From Phycisphaerae bacterium (lineage in GTDB: Bacteria > Planctomycetota > Phycisphaerae > Tepidisphaerales > Tepidisphaeraceae): DNA of 64,000 nt. Positions 52,701-60,777 of this stretch are shown here, in pieces; position 1 is the stretch's first letter, and every line of letters begins with the position of its first letter. The stretch is from positions 1 to 64,000 of the forward strand of contig BPJO01000006.1 in NCBI GenBank assembly GCA_026004655.1, given 5' to 3'. The translations under genes and the position numbers were made by a program. A model generated the notes under the pieces. The model worked only from the letters and a program-made list of their open reading frames with translations, ran no database searches and had not been told where the DNA came from.

Positions 52701-52754
52701 AAAGATGGGCAGCATCAGCGCAAGCGCCACCCCACCAATAATACACCCCATTAA
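49707..52754 (+). CDS. FAD-linked oxidase fused to Fe-S / CCG-domain protein (GlcD-GlcF type, D-lactate/glycolate dehydrogenase-like)
   Basis: A 1015-residue fusion. The FAD-binding domain (about 55-250) has LLPRGGGTSLAGQC and IGGCIGNNAAGARSIRYGRT; the FAD oxidase C-terminal domain (about 260-530) ends with SGEHGDGRVRGPLLESFYG and GILNPGNIV. Then come iron-sulfur cysteines (CNGAGFCRK..MCPSYRAT, CLSCKACKTECPSNVD, about 575-655) and two CCG-type motifs (GCCGRAM, HGHCHQKA, STCCGMAG, about 770-930). Such proteins oxidise D-lactate or glycolate and pass electrons to the membrane. It could take up the lactate made by the BMC, though chirality is open. Its end overlaps the convergent pilC-like gene by 81 bases. 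Confidence 0.9.
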   Translation: MSRLSLPVFRSPLTGPDSDGTVHRIEQDLKHLNIGSVRFGYHDRQLYSTDASLYQVMPIGVVIPDSIDRIPTLVRYATEHRVSLLPRGGGTSLAGQCTNASVVIDFSPMCRKILDLDVSARTVTVEPGIGIDELNRELGLRKVSLFFAPDPATSNQCTIGGCIGNNAAGARSIRYGRTSENIAGIEIVLSSGEQVWLEPGAGRRCEVALRLAEQVAEVVRKNASEIRKRFPKLIRRNAGYELDPILDQLEKGVTPADLDLSKLICGSEGTLGIITRAKLLLHPLPLARGLAVVSFRTVEDAIDAVVSIVRTGPSAVELLDDAVIRAALGNTECRRYVQMLPRVDGQTPQAVLYVEYQIEEESDRLVYHFDQLRSVVKDSAIETYEDPSAMNLAWTLRKASEALLHGLPGHAKPITFVEDNSVPVENLKRFVSGFKEIVARHGTEAAYYAHASVGVLHVRPMIDLHSPHERDKMRSIAVEVAKLAQECGGVMSGEHGDGRVRGPLLESFYGPAITSAFQQIKQIFDPAGILNPGNIVGAGPIESITQNLRLDAQKSPNSINQIDTYFEYPGDEGFNGALELCNGAGFCRKTAGGVMCPSYRATLDERHSTRGRANAVRVAVTHYDKPDWNNTDVYETLNLCLSCKACKTECPSNVDIAQLKAEYYAQSYRASGRIPLSARLIGHVRTLNRLASLTPEWANRIARFRPVRALANRVMNLHPNRSLPTFSPSLYRWFHGKQPRTSEKPKVALWPDCFMTYNEPGIGIAATTVLEAFGYHVDLPPGGCCGRAMISTGLLSDAVRTADTTLEIFRPIIEDDTVQAIVVFEPSCLSAIQDEWLKLKLKSPRSLRKKLAEKAVLIEQFIESSWSNHPLHPEIRPMTTDILLHGHCHQKALWGEQITLDLLRRLTTGQVRAIASTCCGMAGAFGYTRDRYDLSMRIGELSVFPAVRASKPETILCVPGTSCRHQIHDGTGRKSFHPVEILARTLQTQLLRHHAADGKDGQHQRKRHPTNNTPH

Positions 52755-53876
52755 AACGATCATCGCGGGCTCGATGTATCGGGTCATTTCGGTGATTTTT
52801 TCCTTCAATTCCTGTTCACTAAAAGTGGCGACCTGCTCCATGACCGACGCCATTTTTCCTCCCTTTTCAGCGGAACTGATCATCTGTGCGATCGAACGCG
52901 GCACGAGAGGATTATTGAACAGGGGTTCGCTGAACTGCTTTCCGTGCTGGAGCTGGTGCTCGATCCGATTCCAGAGGGATTTGAAATAGCTGTTTGGGCA
53001 AAGCTCTCGGGCTGTGATCACGCACTCCAGAAGTTGCACCCCGGAACCAGCCATCGTCCCGACCATCCGAAGCCCACGCGCCAGGTGCAATTGCCGAAAA
53101 AGGTTTCCCAACAGCGGCGTATGAATTTGAGCCCAATGCATGGTTTTTTGTCCGGTCGAGGTAAGCTTAATCCAGGCGATCAGACCGATCGCACCGATAA
53201 GTAGTCCCGGAACGATCAGCATCCAATGGGTTATCAGCAAATCACTGACGTTCATCAACACCTGGGTGGGCAACGGTAAGGCCGCCTTCTTACTCGCATA
53301 AAGGGCGGTAAATCTTGGCAGGACAAAGATTAACAACGATAAGGTTGTCAGAACTGCGAAACCGAACATGATGCCCGGGTAGGTCAACGCGCCCCTAACT
53401 TTACGAAGGATTTCGGCTTCGTCTCGGAGGTAATGGGTCGCACGATTGAGCATTTTCGGCAACATGCCTGACTTTTCCCCGGCACGAATCAACGCGATAA
53501 ACAGGACCGGGAAAGACCGCGGGTGTTTGGCTAGGGCTGCACTGAAATCGCTTCCAGATTGGATCTGCTGACTGATGTCCTGCATCATTCGTCGCATACG
53601 GGGATTGGTAGATTGATGGGCAATACAGTCCAGTGCCTCAGGGAGCGTCACCCCGGTTTCGATCATGATCGAAAGCTGATTGGATATTTGAATGATTTCT
53701 TTTCGGGATACTTTTATTCCTGCGGACCCTATCCGGGTCGCGGAACTGTTTGAAACAACGAAGGTATCATTTCGTGAAGCCGACCGTCCGATGTCGCCCG
53801 GGGTATTCCTCGATGAAACAGGATTGTTCAGATCATGGAAACTGTAAATCGGACTCGCCATCGTTTTGTCACCCAT
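52674..53876 (-). CDS. Type II secretion/type IV pilus inner membrane protein (GspF/PilC)
   Basis: A 400-residue GspF/PilC protein with the duplicated domain (ISNQLSIMIETGVTLPEALDCIAHQ and LHLARGLRMVGTMAGSGVQLLECVITARELCPN) and three membrane segments (about 205-230, 255-275, 370-395). It forms the platform on which the assembly ATPase acts. Alternative starts are 53876 and 53861. It is the last gene of a long minus-strand operon; its C-terminus overlaps the convergent oxidoreductase gene. Confidence 0.92.
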   Translation of the reverse strand: MGDKTMASPIYSFHDLNNPVSSRNTPGDIGRSASRNDTFVVSNSSATRIGSAGIKVSRKEIIQISNQLSIMIETGVTLPEALDCIAHQSTNPRMRRMMQDISQQIQSGSDFSAALAKHPRSFPVLFIALIRAGEKSGMLPKMLNRATHYLRDEAEILRKVRGALTYPGIMFGFAVLTTLSLLIFVLPRFTALYASKKAALPLPTQVLMNVSDLLITHWMLIVPGLLIGAIGLIAWIKLTSTGQKTMHWAQIHTPLLGNLFRQLHLARGLRMVGTMAGSGVQLLECVITARELCPNSYFKSLWNRIEHQLQHGKQFSEPLFNNPLVPRSIAQMISSAEKGGKMASVMEQVATFSEQELKEKITEMTRYIEPAMIVLMGCIIGGVALALMLPIFTISRVMAQ

Positions 53877-53961
53877 TCTGTTTCGAACCTGTTCTAGTAA
53901 AGAAGTCTGTTATTAATATCGACCTTTGATGACAGGGAATTGGGTGTTGTTTTTACCATTT

Positions 53962-55668
53962 TCACGCAGTGACCCGATAAATTTCCTCCAGGGTGGTGAT
54001 ACCCGTTTTCACTTTCTCAAGTCCGTCCATTCGCAGGGTTCGCATTCCCGATGACAGGGCTGTCTGTCGGATCTCGTTGAGGCTCGTACCGTTGCTGATG
54101 AGTTCGATCATTCGTTCGTCGGGGACGAGTAATTCGTAGATTCCGATACGTCCTGAAAACCCCAATTGACGACATTTGGGGCAACCTTTCGGCTTATAAA
54201 GGGTTTCGACGGGTCCGGCGTGCTTCTCAATCTGGAGTTTTTCGGTCAGACCAGGTTCATACGGTTGACGGCAATGAGGACAAAGTTTTCGGACCAGCCG
54301 TTGGGCCAATACCCCCATGACGGTCGCACCGACGAGGTAGGGTTCGATTCCAAGATTGTACAACCGGGTAATGGCGCCCGGCGCGTCGTTGGTATGTAGC
54401 GTGCTGAAAACCAGATGCCCTGTCAACGCCGCTTGGGTTGCCAGACGGGCGGTTTCCTGATCACGAATTTCCCCCACCATCATTACGTCCGGGTCCTGTC
54501 GCAATAGTGCACGAAGCGCCGATGCAAAGGTGAATCCGGATTTTTCATTGACCTGAAACTGATTGATCCCGTTCAGGTTGTATTCTACCGGGTCTTCGAT
54601 CGTGCAGATATTGATGTCCTCGGAATTGATCTCCTGAAGACAGGCGTACAAGGTGGTTGATTTGCCCGATCCGGTCGGACCGGTGACAAGGATGATCCCG
54701 TTGGGCAGGTTCAGCAGCTTGCGCCACTGTTTGAGCGTTTCATACCCGAACCCCAGTTTTTCGAGGTTAACCGATGCCTTTTCGTTGTCGATGACCCGAA
54801 TGACGACCTTTTCACCAAATCGTCCGGGCATGGTGCTGACACGCAGATCGATCGGACGACGATCCATCATCACATGAATACCCCCGTCCTGAGCGACGCG
54901 TCGTTCGGCGATATCCAGACCGGCCATGATCTTGATCCGTGATGCAATGGCCGATGACATCTGGTGAGGCGGTCGAAGTTTTTCCACAAGGCTACCGTCG
55001 ATGCGATACCGGATTCGAAGCTGATGATCCCCCGGTTCGATATGAATATCGCTGGCACCGTCCTTGACGGCGTTGTAAATGCAGTAATTGACCAGTTTTA
55101 CAACCGGCGAATCACCAGCGGCTTGTTCCAGATCGGTAATATCTTCGATCTTGCGCTGTTCCAGAAGCGTAAAATCTTCCGGTTTGACGTCCTCTATAAT
55201 GTCGTCAATAACAAAGATCTTGTCGTCCGGGAGGTAAGTCTGGAGGGTGGCTTTGATGTCCTTGCTCGTTCCTGCGACGATCTGAACCTTTCGTCCGGTC
55301 AGTCGTTGTATTTCCTCAATGAGAAAGACATTGGATGGTTCGGTGACCGCAACGGTCAAAACCCCTTCCACCAGGAACAGTGGGAGAACGGCATGCTGTT
55401 CCAGAAACTGACGGGGAAGCACTTCGATCACTTTGGGATCAGTGATTTTGGGGTTAATTCGGGCGAACGGAACACCGTACCCCTCTGCCAGCACTTCACA
55501 AATCTGTTCTTCACTGGCCATTCCCCGTTCGACCAGGATTTCTCCCAGAAGCTTCTGGGAATTGCTCATTCGCTGTTCGTCCAGCGCGCGTTGTAATTGT
55601 TCGGGGCTGATAACACCCCGATCCACCAGAGCTTGCCCAAGAGGTTTTCGAAGTCCGCTTGCGATCAT
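53962..55668 (-). CDS. Type II secretion/type IV pilus assembly ATPase (GspE/PilB)
   Basis: A 568-residue ATPase. An N-terminal MshEN-type domain (LGQALVDRGVISPEQLQRALDEQ ... LLGEILVERGMASEEQICEVLAEGYGVPF, residues 10-150) is followed by the secretion ATPase core with Walker A GPTGSGKST (residues 330-338), EDPVEYNLNGINQ, VGEIRDQETARLATQAALTGHLVFSTLHTND and a zinc motif (CPHC ... CPKC). MshEN domains often bind c-di-GMP, which fits the HD-GYP gene upstream. Its ATG overlaps the STAS stop codon. Confidence 0.94.
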   Translation of the reverse strand: MIASGLRKPLGQALVDRGVISPEQLQRALDEQRMSNSQKLLGEILVERGMASEEQICEVLAEGYGVPFARINPKITDPKVIEVLPRQFLEQHAVLPLFLVEGVLTVAVTEPSNVFLIEEIQRLTGRKVQIVAGTSKDIKATLQTYLPDDKIFVIDDIIEDVKPEDFTLLEQRKIEDITDLEQAAGDSPVVKLVNYCIYNAVKDGASDIHIEPGDHQLRIRYRIDGSLVEKLRPPHQMSSAIASRIKIMAGLDIAERRVAQDGGIHVMMDRRPIDLRVSTMPGRFGEKVVIRVIDNEKASVNLEKLGFGYETLKQWRKLLNLPNGIILVTGPTGSGKSTTLYACLQEINSEDINICTIEDPVEYNLNGINQFQVNEKSGFTFASALRALLRQDPDVMMVGEIRDQETARLATQAALTGHLVFSTLHTNDAPGAITRLYNLGIEPYLVGATVMGVLAQRLVRKLCPHCRQPYEPGLTEKLQIEKHAGPVETLYKPKGCPKCRQLGFSGRIGIYELLVPDERMIELISNGTSLNEIRQTALSSGMRTLRMDGLEKVKTGITTLEEIYRVTA

Positions 55669-56000
55669 CTCATGCTCTTAAGTGCAAAAGAAAGGTCATT
55701 TTCAATATCGAACTGATGATCGAGGCGCGTGATTTCGAGTATTTTCCGGCAGGTATCATTCAACCCGACCACCTTGAGCATCCCGAACAGATCTTCGCAC
55801 TTTCGTCTCAACCAAAGCATCGTTTCAAGGCCTTGGCTGTCGATAAAGTCACAACCCGCAAGGTCCAAGGCGAAGTTCACGATCTGCTTTTCGTCGATCT
55901 GCTTTTCAACGATCTGCCGACACACCTTGCACTCGTCAGCAGATAGCTGCCCGTTGATGCTCAGCACACATACGCCGTTGTATTCGTCGGTCTTGATCAT
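55665..56000 (-). CDS. STAS-domain anti-sigma factor antagonist-like protein
   Basis: A 111-residue STAS protein: YNGVCVLSINGQLSADECKVCRQIV, then NFALDLAGCDFIDSQGLETMLWLRRKCEDLFGMLKVVGLNDTCRKILEITRLDHQF. The DSQG site is where the regulated Ser normally lies (here Ser in DSQG). Such proteins work in partner switching with anti-sigma kinases. The gene is coupled by overlap to both the ATPase (ATGA) and the HD-GYP gene. Confidence 0.87.
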   Translation of the reverse strand: MIKTDEYNGVCVLSINGQLSADECKVCRQIVEKQIDEKQIVNFALDLAGCDFIDSQGLETMLWLRRKCEDLFGMLKVVGLNDTCRKILEITRLDHQFDIENDLSFALKSMR

Positions 56001-57670
56001 GCGACTTTAAGATTCGTGGAATGAAGTTCGATCAACCGAGACGCCTGCTCATGATGAGCCGATGTCAGTTCTCTGAGACGCTTTTCTCCGATATCCATAA
56101 ATGCCTGGGCCAAAACCGGATCGAACTGTGTTCCGGAACCCTTTTTGATCTCCATCATGGCCACCTCAAACGGGAGTGCCCGTCGATAGGTTCGATTGCT
56201 GGTCATGGCGTCGAAACAGTCGGCCAGACAGATGATCCGTCCTAAAAGCGGAATATTTTCTCCCGCGAGCCCGCTGGGGTACCCTCTTCCGTCGAATCGT
56301 TCATGGTGGTGCAGCACGCCGGGGATCACGTCTTCGAGCTGACGAACATCCCTTAAAATCCGGGCGCCGATTTCCGGATGCTGTTTCATCAGATCAAACT
56401 CGGCATCGGTCAATCGACCGGGTTTCTGCAGGACGGCTTCGGGGACACCAATTTTTCCAACATCATGTAATAACCCGGCCATGTAAACTCGCTCGACCTT
56501 CGCTGCGACCAGACCTGATACCTGTGCCAGTTCTCGAGCGATCAAAGCCACCCGCTCGCTGTGACCACAGGTGTAGGCATCTTTAGCATCGACCGCACTG
56601 ACCAGACTGTGCAAAAGCCCCATCATCAACCCACGCACGTCTGCAAACAGCATGGCGTTCTGAAGGTAAATGGCTGATTCATCCGCAATACTGGTCAGAA
56701 GCTTGGCGTCCGTAGAGTCAAACTCACCGTCCTGCTTATCGAACGCAAAAAGTGTACCCAGGACTTGATCGTCCCGTTGAAGCGGAACTGCCAGTATCTG
56801 ACGCGCAGACTGACTAAGCCAATGAAAATCGGGATCCTGGTCCAGGTGATGAATCACCAGAGGCGATTTTCGGATTTTTAGCTGGCAGGTTAACTCATCG
56901 GCCAAACGACGCACCACACCGGGTGAAAAACTAATCGATCCATAGACCACCGGCTCATAATGGGCCAGTGACTCTACTCGCAGGTCCACGCCGATCCCAC
57001 GGACCTGAAGGATCTGCATCAGATCAAGACACGCCTGTTTGAAAAAGTCGCCCGCCGACCGGTTCACCTTCATACCACCGGACAGACGGTAAATGAGATT
57101 CAATTCCTCGTAAGTGTTGGATAACTGTGTTGAAAGAGATTCGACTTCCTGCTCGAGTTCACGAAGACGGATCCGATCATTGAGCATATCCAAAAGGTAT
57201 CGTGCTTCTCGAAGGAGAAGTTTCTGATCCACGGGTGATACTTTGTTAGCTTCCTCGGCCAACCAGTCCGGATCTACCCCGAACTGTCGGCAAGATTCAA
57301 CGATTTTGTCATCGATCTTCCAGTCAGGACAACGCCCCAAAAGGATCACAACCCCGGCAAGTTGTCTTCGGTCCTGATGGGCAAACGCCGACAGCAGAAT
57401 GCCCGGAAAAGGTTGCAGAATATGAATCATCGGGTCACGTGACGCGATTTGAACGACCGACGAGAGAACGTCTTTTCCATCAGTACCGTAGGTCAGGAGA
57501 GGGATCGCAAAACGTTGAAAGAATGTCGCTGCATGAGCATCTGAATAGTGTATCTGCCCGTTCGGAGAAAGGATGATCAGACATAGTCCGTTTTCACGTG
57601 ACTTTCGAGCGAGGAACTCGCCGATCCGATTCGGAACTCCTGAAACTGGTTGAGATGTAGGATGTGACAT
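55997..57670 (-). CDS. GAF / HD-GYP c-di-GMP phosphodiesterase-like protein
   Basis: A 557-residue soluble protein. A central GAF domain (about 215-345, LLTSIADESAIYLQNAMLF) precedes an HD-GYP domain (about 360-535) with HSERVALIARELAQ, LLHDVGKIGVP, HPEIGARILRDV, HHHERFDGRGYPSGLAGENIPLLGRIICLADCFDAMTSNR. All metal ligands and the GYP motif are present, so it probably breaks down c-di-GMP. It lies between the response regulator and the STAS gene, which suggests that the pilus operon carries its own second-messenger control. Confidence 0.92.
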   Translation of the reverse strand: MSHPTSQPVSGVPNRIGEFLARKSRENGLCLIILSPNGQIHYSDAHAATFFQRFAIPLLTYGTDGKDVLSSVVQIASRDPMIHILQPFPGILLSAFAHQDRRQLAGVVILLGRCPDWKIDDKIVESCRQFGVDPDWLAEEANKVSPVDQKLLLREARYLLDMLNDRIRLRELEQEVESLSTQLSNTYEELNLIYRLSGGMKVNRSAGDFFKQACLDLMQILQVRGIGVDLRVESLAHYEPVVYGSISFSPGVVRRLADELTCQLKIRKSPLVIHHLDQDPDFHWLSQSARQILAVPLQRDDQVLGTLFAFDKQDGEFDSTDAKLLTSIADESAIYLQNAMLFADVRGLMMGLLHSLVSAVDAKDAYTCGHSERVALIARELAQVSGLVAAKVERVYMAGLLHDVGKIGVPEAVLQKPGRLTDAEFDLMKQHPEIGARILRDVRQLEDVIPGVLHHHERFDGRGYPSGLAGENIPLLGRIICLADCFDAMTSNRTYRRALPFEVAMMEIKKGSGTQFDPVLAQAFMDIGEKRLRELTSAHHEQASRLIELHSTNLKVA

Positions 57671-57679
57671 GGATTAGCC

Positions 57680-58054
57680 TCATGCTGCTGCAAGGACTTG
57701 ATCGACCGCGGCCAGGAGTTCTCGAGGACTGAAGGGTTTGCTCAGCATCCGCCGGATACCACCGGCTGCGGTATCATTTTCATCCAGTTGAAATCCTCTG
57801 GCTGAAAGCATGATGGCCGGCATGTGATCAAACCGTGCATCCTGACGCAGCTTTTGACATAGCTCGAGCCCTGTCATCCGTGGCATGTTGTGATCCGTAA
57901 TCAACAGGTCCGGATTTTCCTGCAAGGCAAGTTCAAAAGCTTCCTGCCCGTCACGAGCGGTAATGACTCGAAAACCGGCATTTTTGAGCTTCAGGGAAAC
58001 CACATTCAGGATGTGTGTTTCGTCATCGGCGACCAGGATTGTCTTGGATCCCAT
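57680..58054 (-). CDS. CheY-like response regulator (single receiver domain)
   Basis: A 124-residue receiver: KTILVADDETHILNVV with the acidic pair, phosphorylated Asp in LLITDHNMPRMTGLEL, conserved Ser in AIMLSARGF and Lys in RRMLSKPFSPREL. There is no output domain. GGAGGT stands seven bases before the ATG at 58054. Between a histidine kinase and an HD-GYP protein, it probably receives phosphate from the kinase. Confidence 0.92.
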   Translation of the reverse strand: MGSKTILVADDETHILNVVSLKLKNAGFRVITARDGQEAFELALQENPDLLITDHNMPRMTGLELCQKLRQDARFDHMPAIMLSARGFQLDENDTAAGGIRRMLSKPFSPRELLAAVDQVLAAA

Positions 58055-58091
58055 TCCAAATACCTCCGAAAATATCCTCAACCCTTTGTCA

Positions 58092-59525
58092 CTAGCACAA
58101 AGAAAGCTCAATACTAAACGTGCTTCCCTGCCCCACCACACTTTCGACAGACACCTTTCCGTGGTGAACTGTTTCCACAATTTGTTTCACCAAAGACAAC
58201 CCCAGCCCCGTTCCCTTGGCCATCCGGTTGTTGGCTTCCACTCTGTAGAACTTATCGAACACATGGGGAAGGTCCTTTGGGGGAATTCCGACTCCCGTGT
58301 CGGAAATTTTTACGGTGATCCGTTTTTCGACCTCATTGACATCGGTCAGGACCGATATTCGTCCTCCCTCCGGGGTATATTTCACTGCGTTGCTCATCAG
58401 ATTGAGGATCGCGCGGTGGATCATGTCCTTGTCGGCAAGGACCTGATAAATCGCCGGTGCGATGTTTTCTTGGATCGTGATATTTTTCCCAATGGCTTGC
58501 GGTATGATGATTTCGATGGCTTCTTTGATAACGACGGTCAGACTCAGGGGTTGTTTATTCACTTTAACGATGCCTGATTCGATCCGGCTGATGTCAAGAA
58601 TGTTGTCGATCAATCGTCCAAGACGGTTAGCTTCGTTCTGGATCACTTCATAAAACTCCGCCTGTTGCTTTGCATCGGTGGCTTCACCGTCGATCAGCAT
58701 TTCGATATAAGCGCGGATGCTGGCCAGGGGAGTACGCAGTTCATGGCTGACGTGACTTACAAAGTCGTTTTTCATCCGGGCGATCTCAGCTTCGCGGGTA
58801 ATGTCGTGCAATACTGCGACAACTCCGCTCGCGTCTTGACGGTCACCCGTCAAACATGACAAAGTGATCTTGTATGTCCTTTCCTGACCATTGTTCTGAA
58901 TACTGTGCTCTACCACCTTTCTGCTCCCGCTGGACCTGCTGGCACGCATTTCCCGAATCAGCGCAATCAGCTTGGGGTCCTTGAGAATCTGATCGATGGG
59001 TGGACGACCTTCTTCCGGTATGTCAAAACCCAGTGCCCGGGCTGCAGATTCGTTAGCGAGAACGAGTTCATCCCAGGGATCCGTCACCAATACCGCGTCC
59101 GAGATCGAATGCAAAATGGATTCGGCATGATCTCTTTCGAGTTGAACGATCTTGAGCTGAATCTCCAGTTCTCGGACTTTTCGCGCCAATTCGTTCATTC
59201 GGGCACGAATCGACATCATCATCTGATTGACCGATTGGATGAGAGGATTTAATGCCCGATCGTTTAAAGCAAGGGGCGATTCATCCCCCTCCTGATAAGC
59301 CTTTAATAGGGACGCCCCGACCTGATCACAGGACTTGCGTATCTGTCGATGAGCCATCAAACCGCTGACGGCTCCGAGCAGGACGAGTATTGCGGCTGCA
59401 AAATTGACAAAACCCGGTTCACCAATCGAAGGCAACTGTCGGTAAAGTCCCGGTCCGGCCAGAACGACCCCGGCCAGCAACATCGCGATCGAGAAAATAA
59501 TCAGTACACTTGAACGTCTCACCAC
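58092..59525 (-). CDS. Membrane sensor histidine kinase (PAS, HisKA, HATPase)
   Basis: A kinase of about 477 residues: two membrane helices (about residues 5-25 and 38-58), a coiled segment (RELEIQLKIVQLERDHAESI), a PAS domain (ISDAVLVTDPWDELVLANESAARALGF), HisKA with the phospho-His in FVSHVSHELRTPLASIRAYIEML, and HATPase motifs (NLMSNAVKYTPEG, ISDTGVGIPPKDLPHVFDKFYR, GTGLGLSLV). A GTG at 59525 with GGAAGG upstream is a likely start; a TTG at 59552 that overlaps the TPR gene stop is the alternative. It is similar in layout to PhoR/ResE kinases. Confidence 0.9.
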   Translation of the reverse strand: MVRRSSVLIIFSIAMLLAGVVLAGPGLYRQLPSIGEPGFVNFAAAILVLLGAVSGLMAHRQIRKSCDQVGASLLKAYQEGDESPLALNDRALNPLIQSVNQMMMSIRARMNELARKVRELEIQLKIVQLERDHAESILHSISDAVLVTDPWDELVLANESAARALGFDIPEEGRPPIDQILKDPKLIALIREMRASRSSGSRKVVEHSIQNNGQERTYKITLSCLTGDRQDASGVVAVLHDITREAEIARMKNDFVSHVSHELRTPLASIRAYIEMLIDGEATDAKQQAEFYEVIQNEANRLGRLIDNILDISRIESGIVKVNKQPLSLTVVIKEAIEIIIPQAIGKNITIQENIAPAIYQVLADKDMIHRAILNLMSNAVKYTPEGGRISVLTDVNEVEKRITVKISDTGVGIPPKDLPHVFDKFYRVEANNRMAKGTGLGLSLVKQIVETVHHGKVSVESVVGQGSTFSIELSLC

Positions 59526-59548
59526 ACACCACACACCTTCCGAGCGTA

Positions 59549-60757
59549 TCAATCTCCGATCCGTGCCGTTGCCATGAGTCGAAGTGCCAATTCTTCCTGG
59601 GGATTGATTCTTAATGCTTTTCCGTACCAGGCCAACGCCTCATCATGCTGACCTTGCAGTTCATAAACGCGTCCGATCAGACACAGGCTGACAGCATCCA
59701 GGGGATTGAGTCGGCTGGCTGTTTGAAAGGACCTAACCGCCTGCTCATATTGTCCCTGTTTCATTCGAAGGTATCCCATCGAAAGGTGAGTATCCGCATT
59801 TTCTGGTGACAGCGAGATCGCCCGACGAATGGCCGACTCTGCACGTTGAAAATCGTTCAACGCCAGCGCCGCCTTGCCTAGTCCTATCCAGGCTGGGGTC
59901 GAAGCCGGATTTAAACTCGTTGCCTTGAGAAGAATCTGTCGGGATTGCAGTAACTGGCCGTTTTGCAAATAGGCTTCACCCAGCATCACCAGCAGATCGG
60001 TGCGTTCGGAGTAGGCAGGGTTGTCCACCAGCCGAGACAAGGTTTCGGATGCGGAACGATAGTCACCCGCGAAAAACTGGGCCGTCGCGAGGTGTTCTCG
60101 GATTGACAGATCGTCCCCTGCAAGAATGCTTGCCTGACGGAACAGGTCCGCGGCTTTGACGTACTGACCTTCCTGCATCAGAAGCTGCCCCACCGCATCA
60201 CGTAGGACAGCGGAATGCTCAAAATAAACCAATTTATCCTGCAAAGCTGACAAAGCTTCCGGACGACGGTCGAGCATCGCCAGCATTTCCGCCCGTGCCA
60301 GCAGATAGGCAGGCTCGATCGGCTGGGCCTCTGATGCCCGCGTATAGTACGCCAAAGCTTCTTCAAATTTCTGCCACCGCTGGGCGACAATGCCCGAATA
60401 ATAAAGTGCTTCGGCGTTTTGCGGATTTAGCATTAAAGCCTGTTTTAGTTGCTGATCGGCCTGGTCCAGCCTGTTCTGTTCGATGGAAATCCTTGCCGAC
60501 AGGATATGTAGCTGGATGTTCTGAGGATCGATCGTCAACGCTTCGTCAACCGTACGCCGGGCTTTATCAAAATTACCGGTTTTGAACTGGTCCAAAGCCA
60601 GACTGTGCATGATCCCCGCCCTGGTCTGGTTCCACTGCTGCTGGGCGACTTCGCGTTGGGTTTTCTGGTGATCCGGACTACTTTGGCACCCGACCAGCGA
60701 CGCAATTCCCACCCCGGCTGTTATCAGAACTCTAACAACAGAAGTATCGATTTTCAT
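59549..60757 (-). CDS. TPR-repeat lipoprotein, pilotin-like part of the secretion operon
   Basis: A 402-residue protein. A lipoprotein signal ends with LVGC (Cys24). The rest consists of about ten tetratricopeptide repeats (for example ARISIEQNRLDQADQQLKQALMLNPQNAEALYYSGIVAQRW and AWIGLGKAALALNDFQRAESAIRRAISLSPENADTHLSMGYL). GGAGG/AAGG support the ATG at 60757. Such lipoproteins often help assemble the secretin, whose gene lies directly upstream. Confidence 0.88.
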   Translation of the reverse strand: MKIDTSVVRVLITAGVGIASLVGCQSSPDHQKTQREVAQQQWNQTRAGIMHSLALDQFKTGNFDKARRTVDEALTIDPQNIQLHILSARISIEQNRLDQADQQLKQALMLNPQNAEALYYSGIVAQRWQKFEEALAYYTRASEAQPIEPAYLLARAEMLAMLDRRPEALSALQDKLVYFEHSAVLRDAVGQLLMQEGQYVKAADLFRQASILAGDDLSIREHLATAQFFAGDYRSASETLSRLVDNPAYSERTDLLVMLGEAYLQNGQLLQSRQILLKATSLNPASTPAWIGLGKAALALNDFQRAESAIRRAISLSPENADTHLSMGYLRMKQGQYEQAVRSFQTASRLNPLDAVSLCLIGRVYELQGQHDEALAWYGKALRINPQEELALRLMATARIGD

Positions 60758-60777
60758 GATCCTTACCTCCGAGTGCA

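Noticed and set aside
57425-57605. Further parS-like sites with CACGTG in the HD-GYP gene (near 57436 and 57595)
   Set aside because: The flanks do not have GTTNC/GNAAC on either side, so only the core CACGTG is shared.
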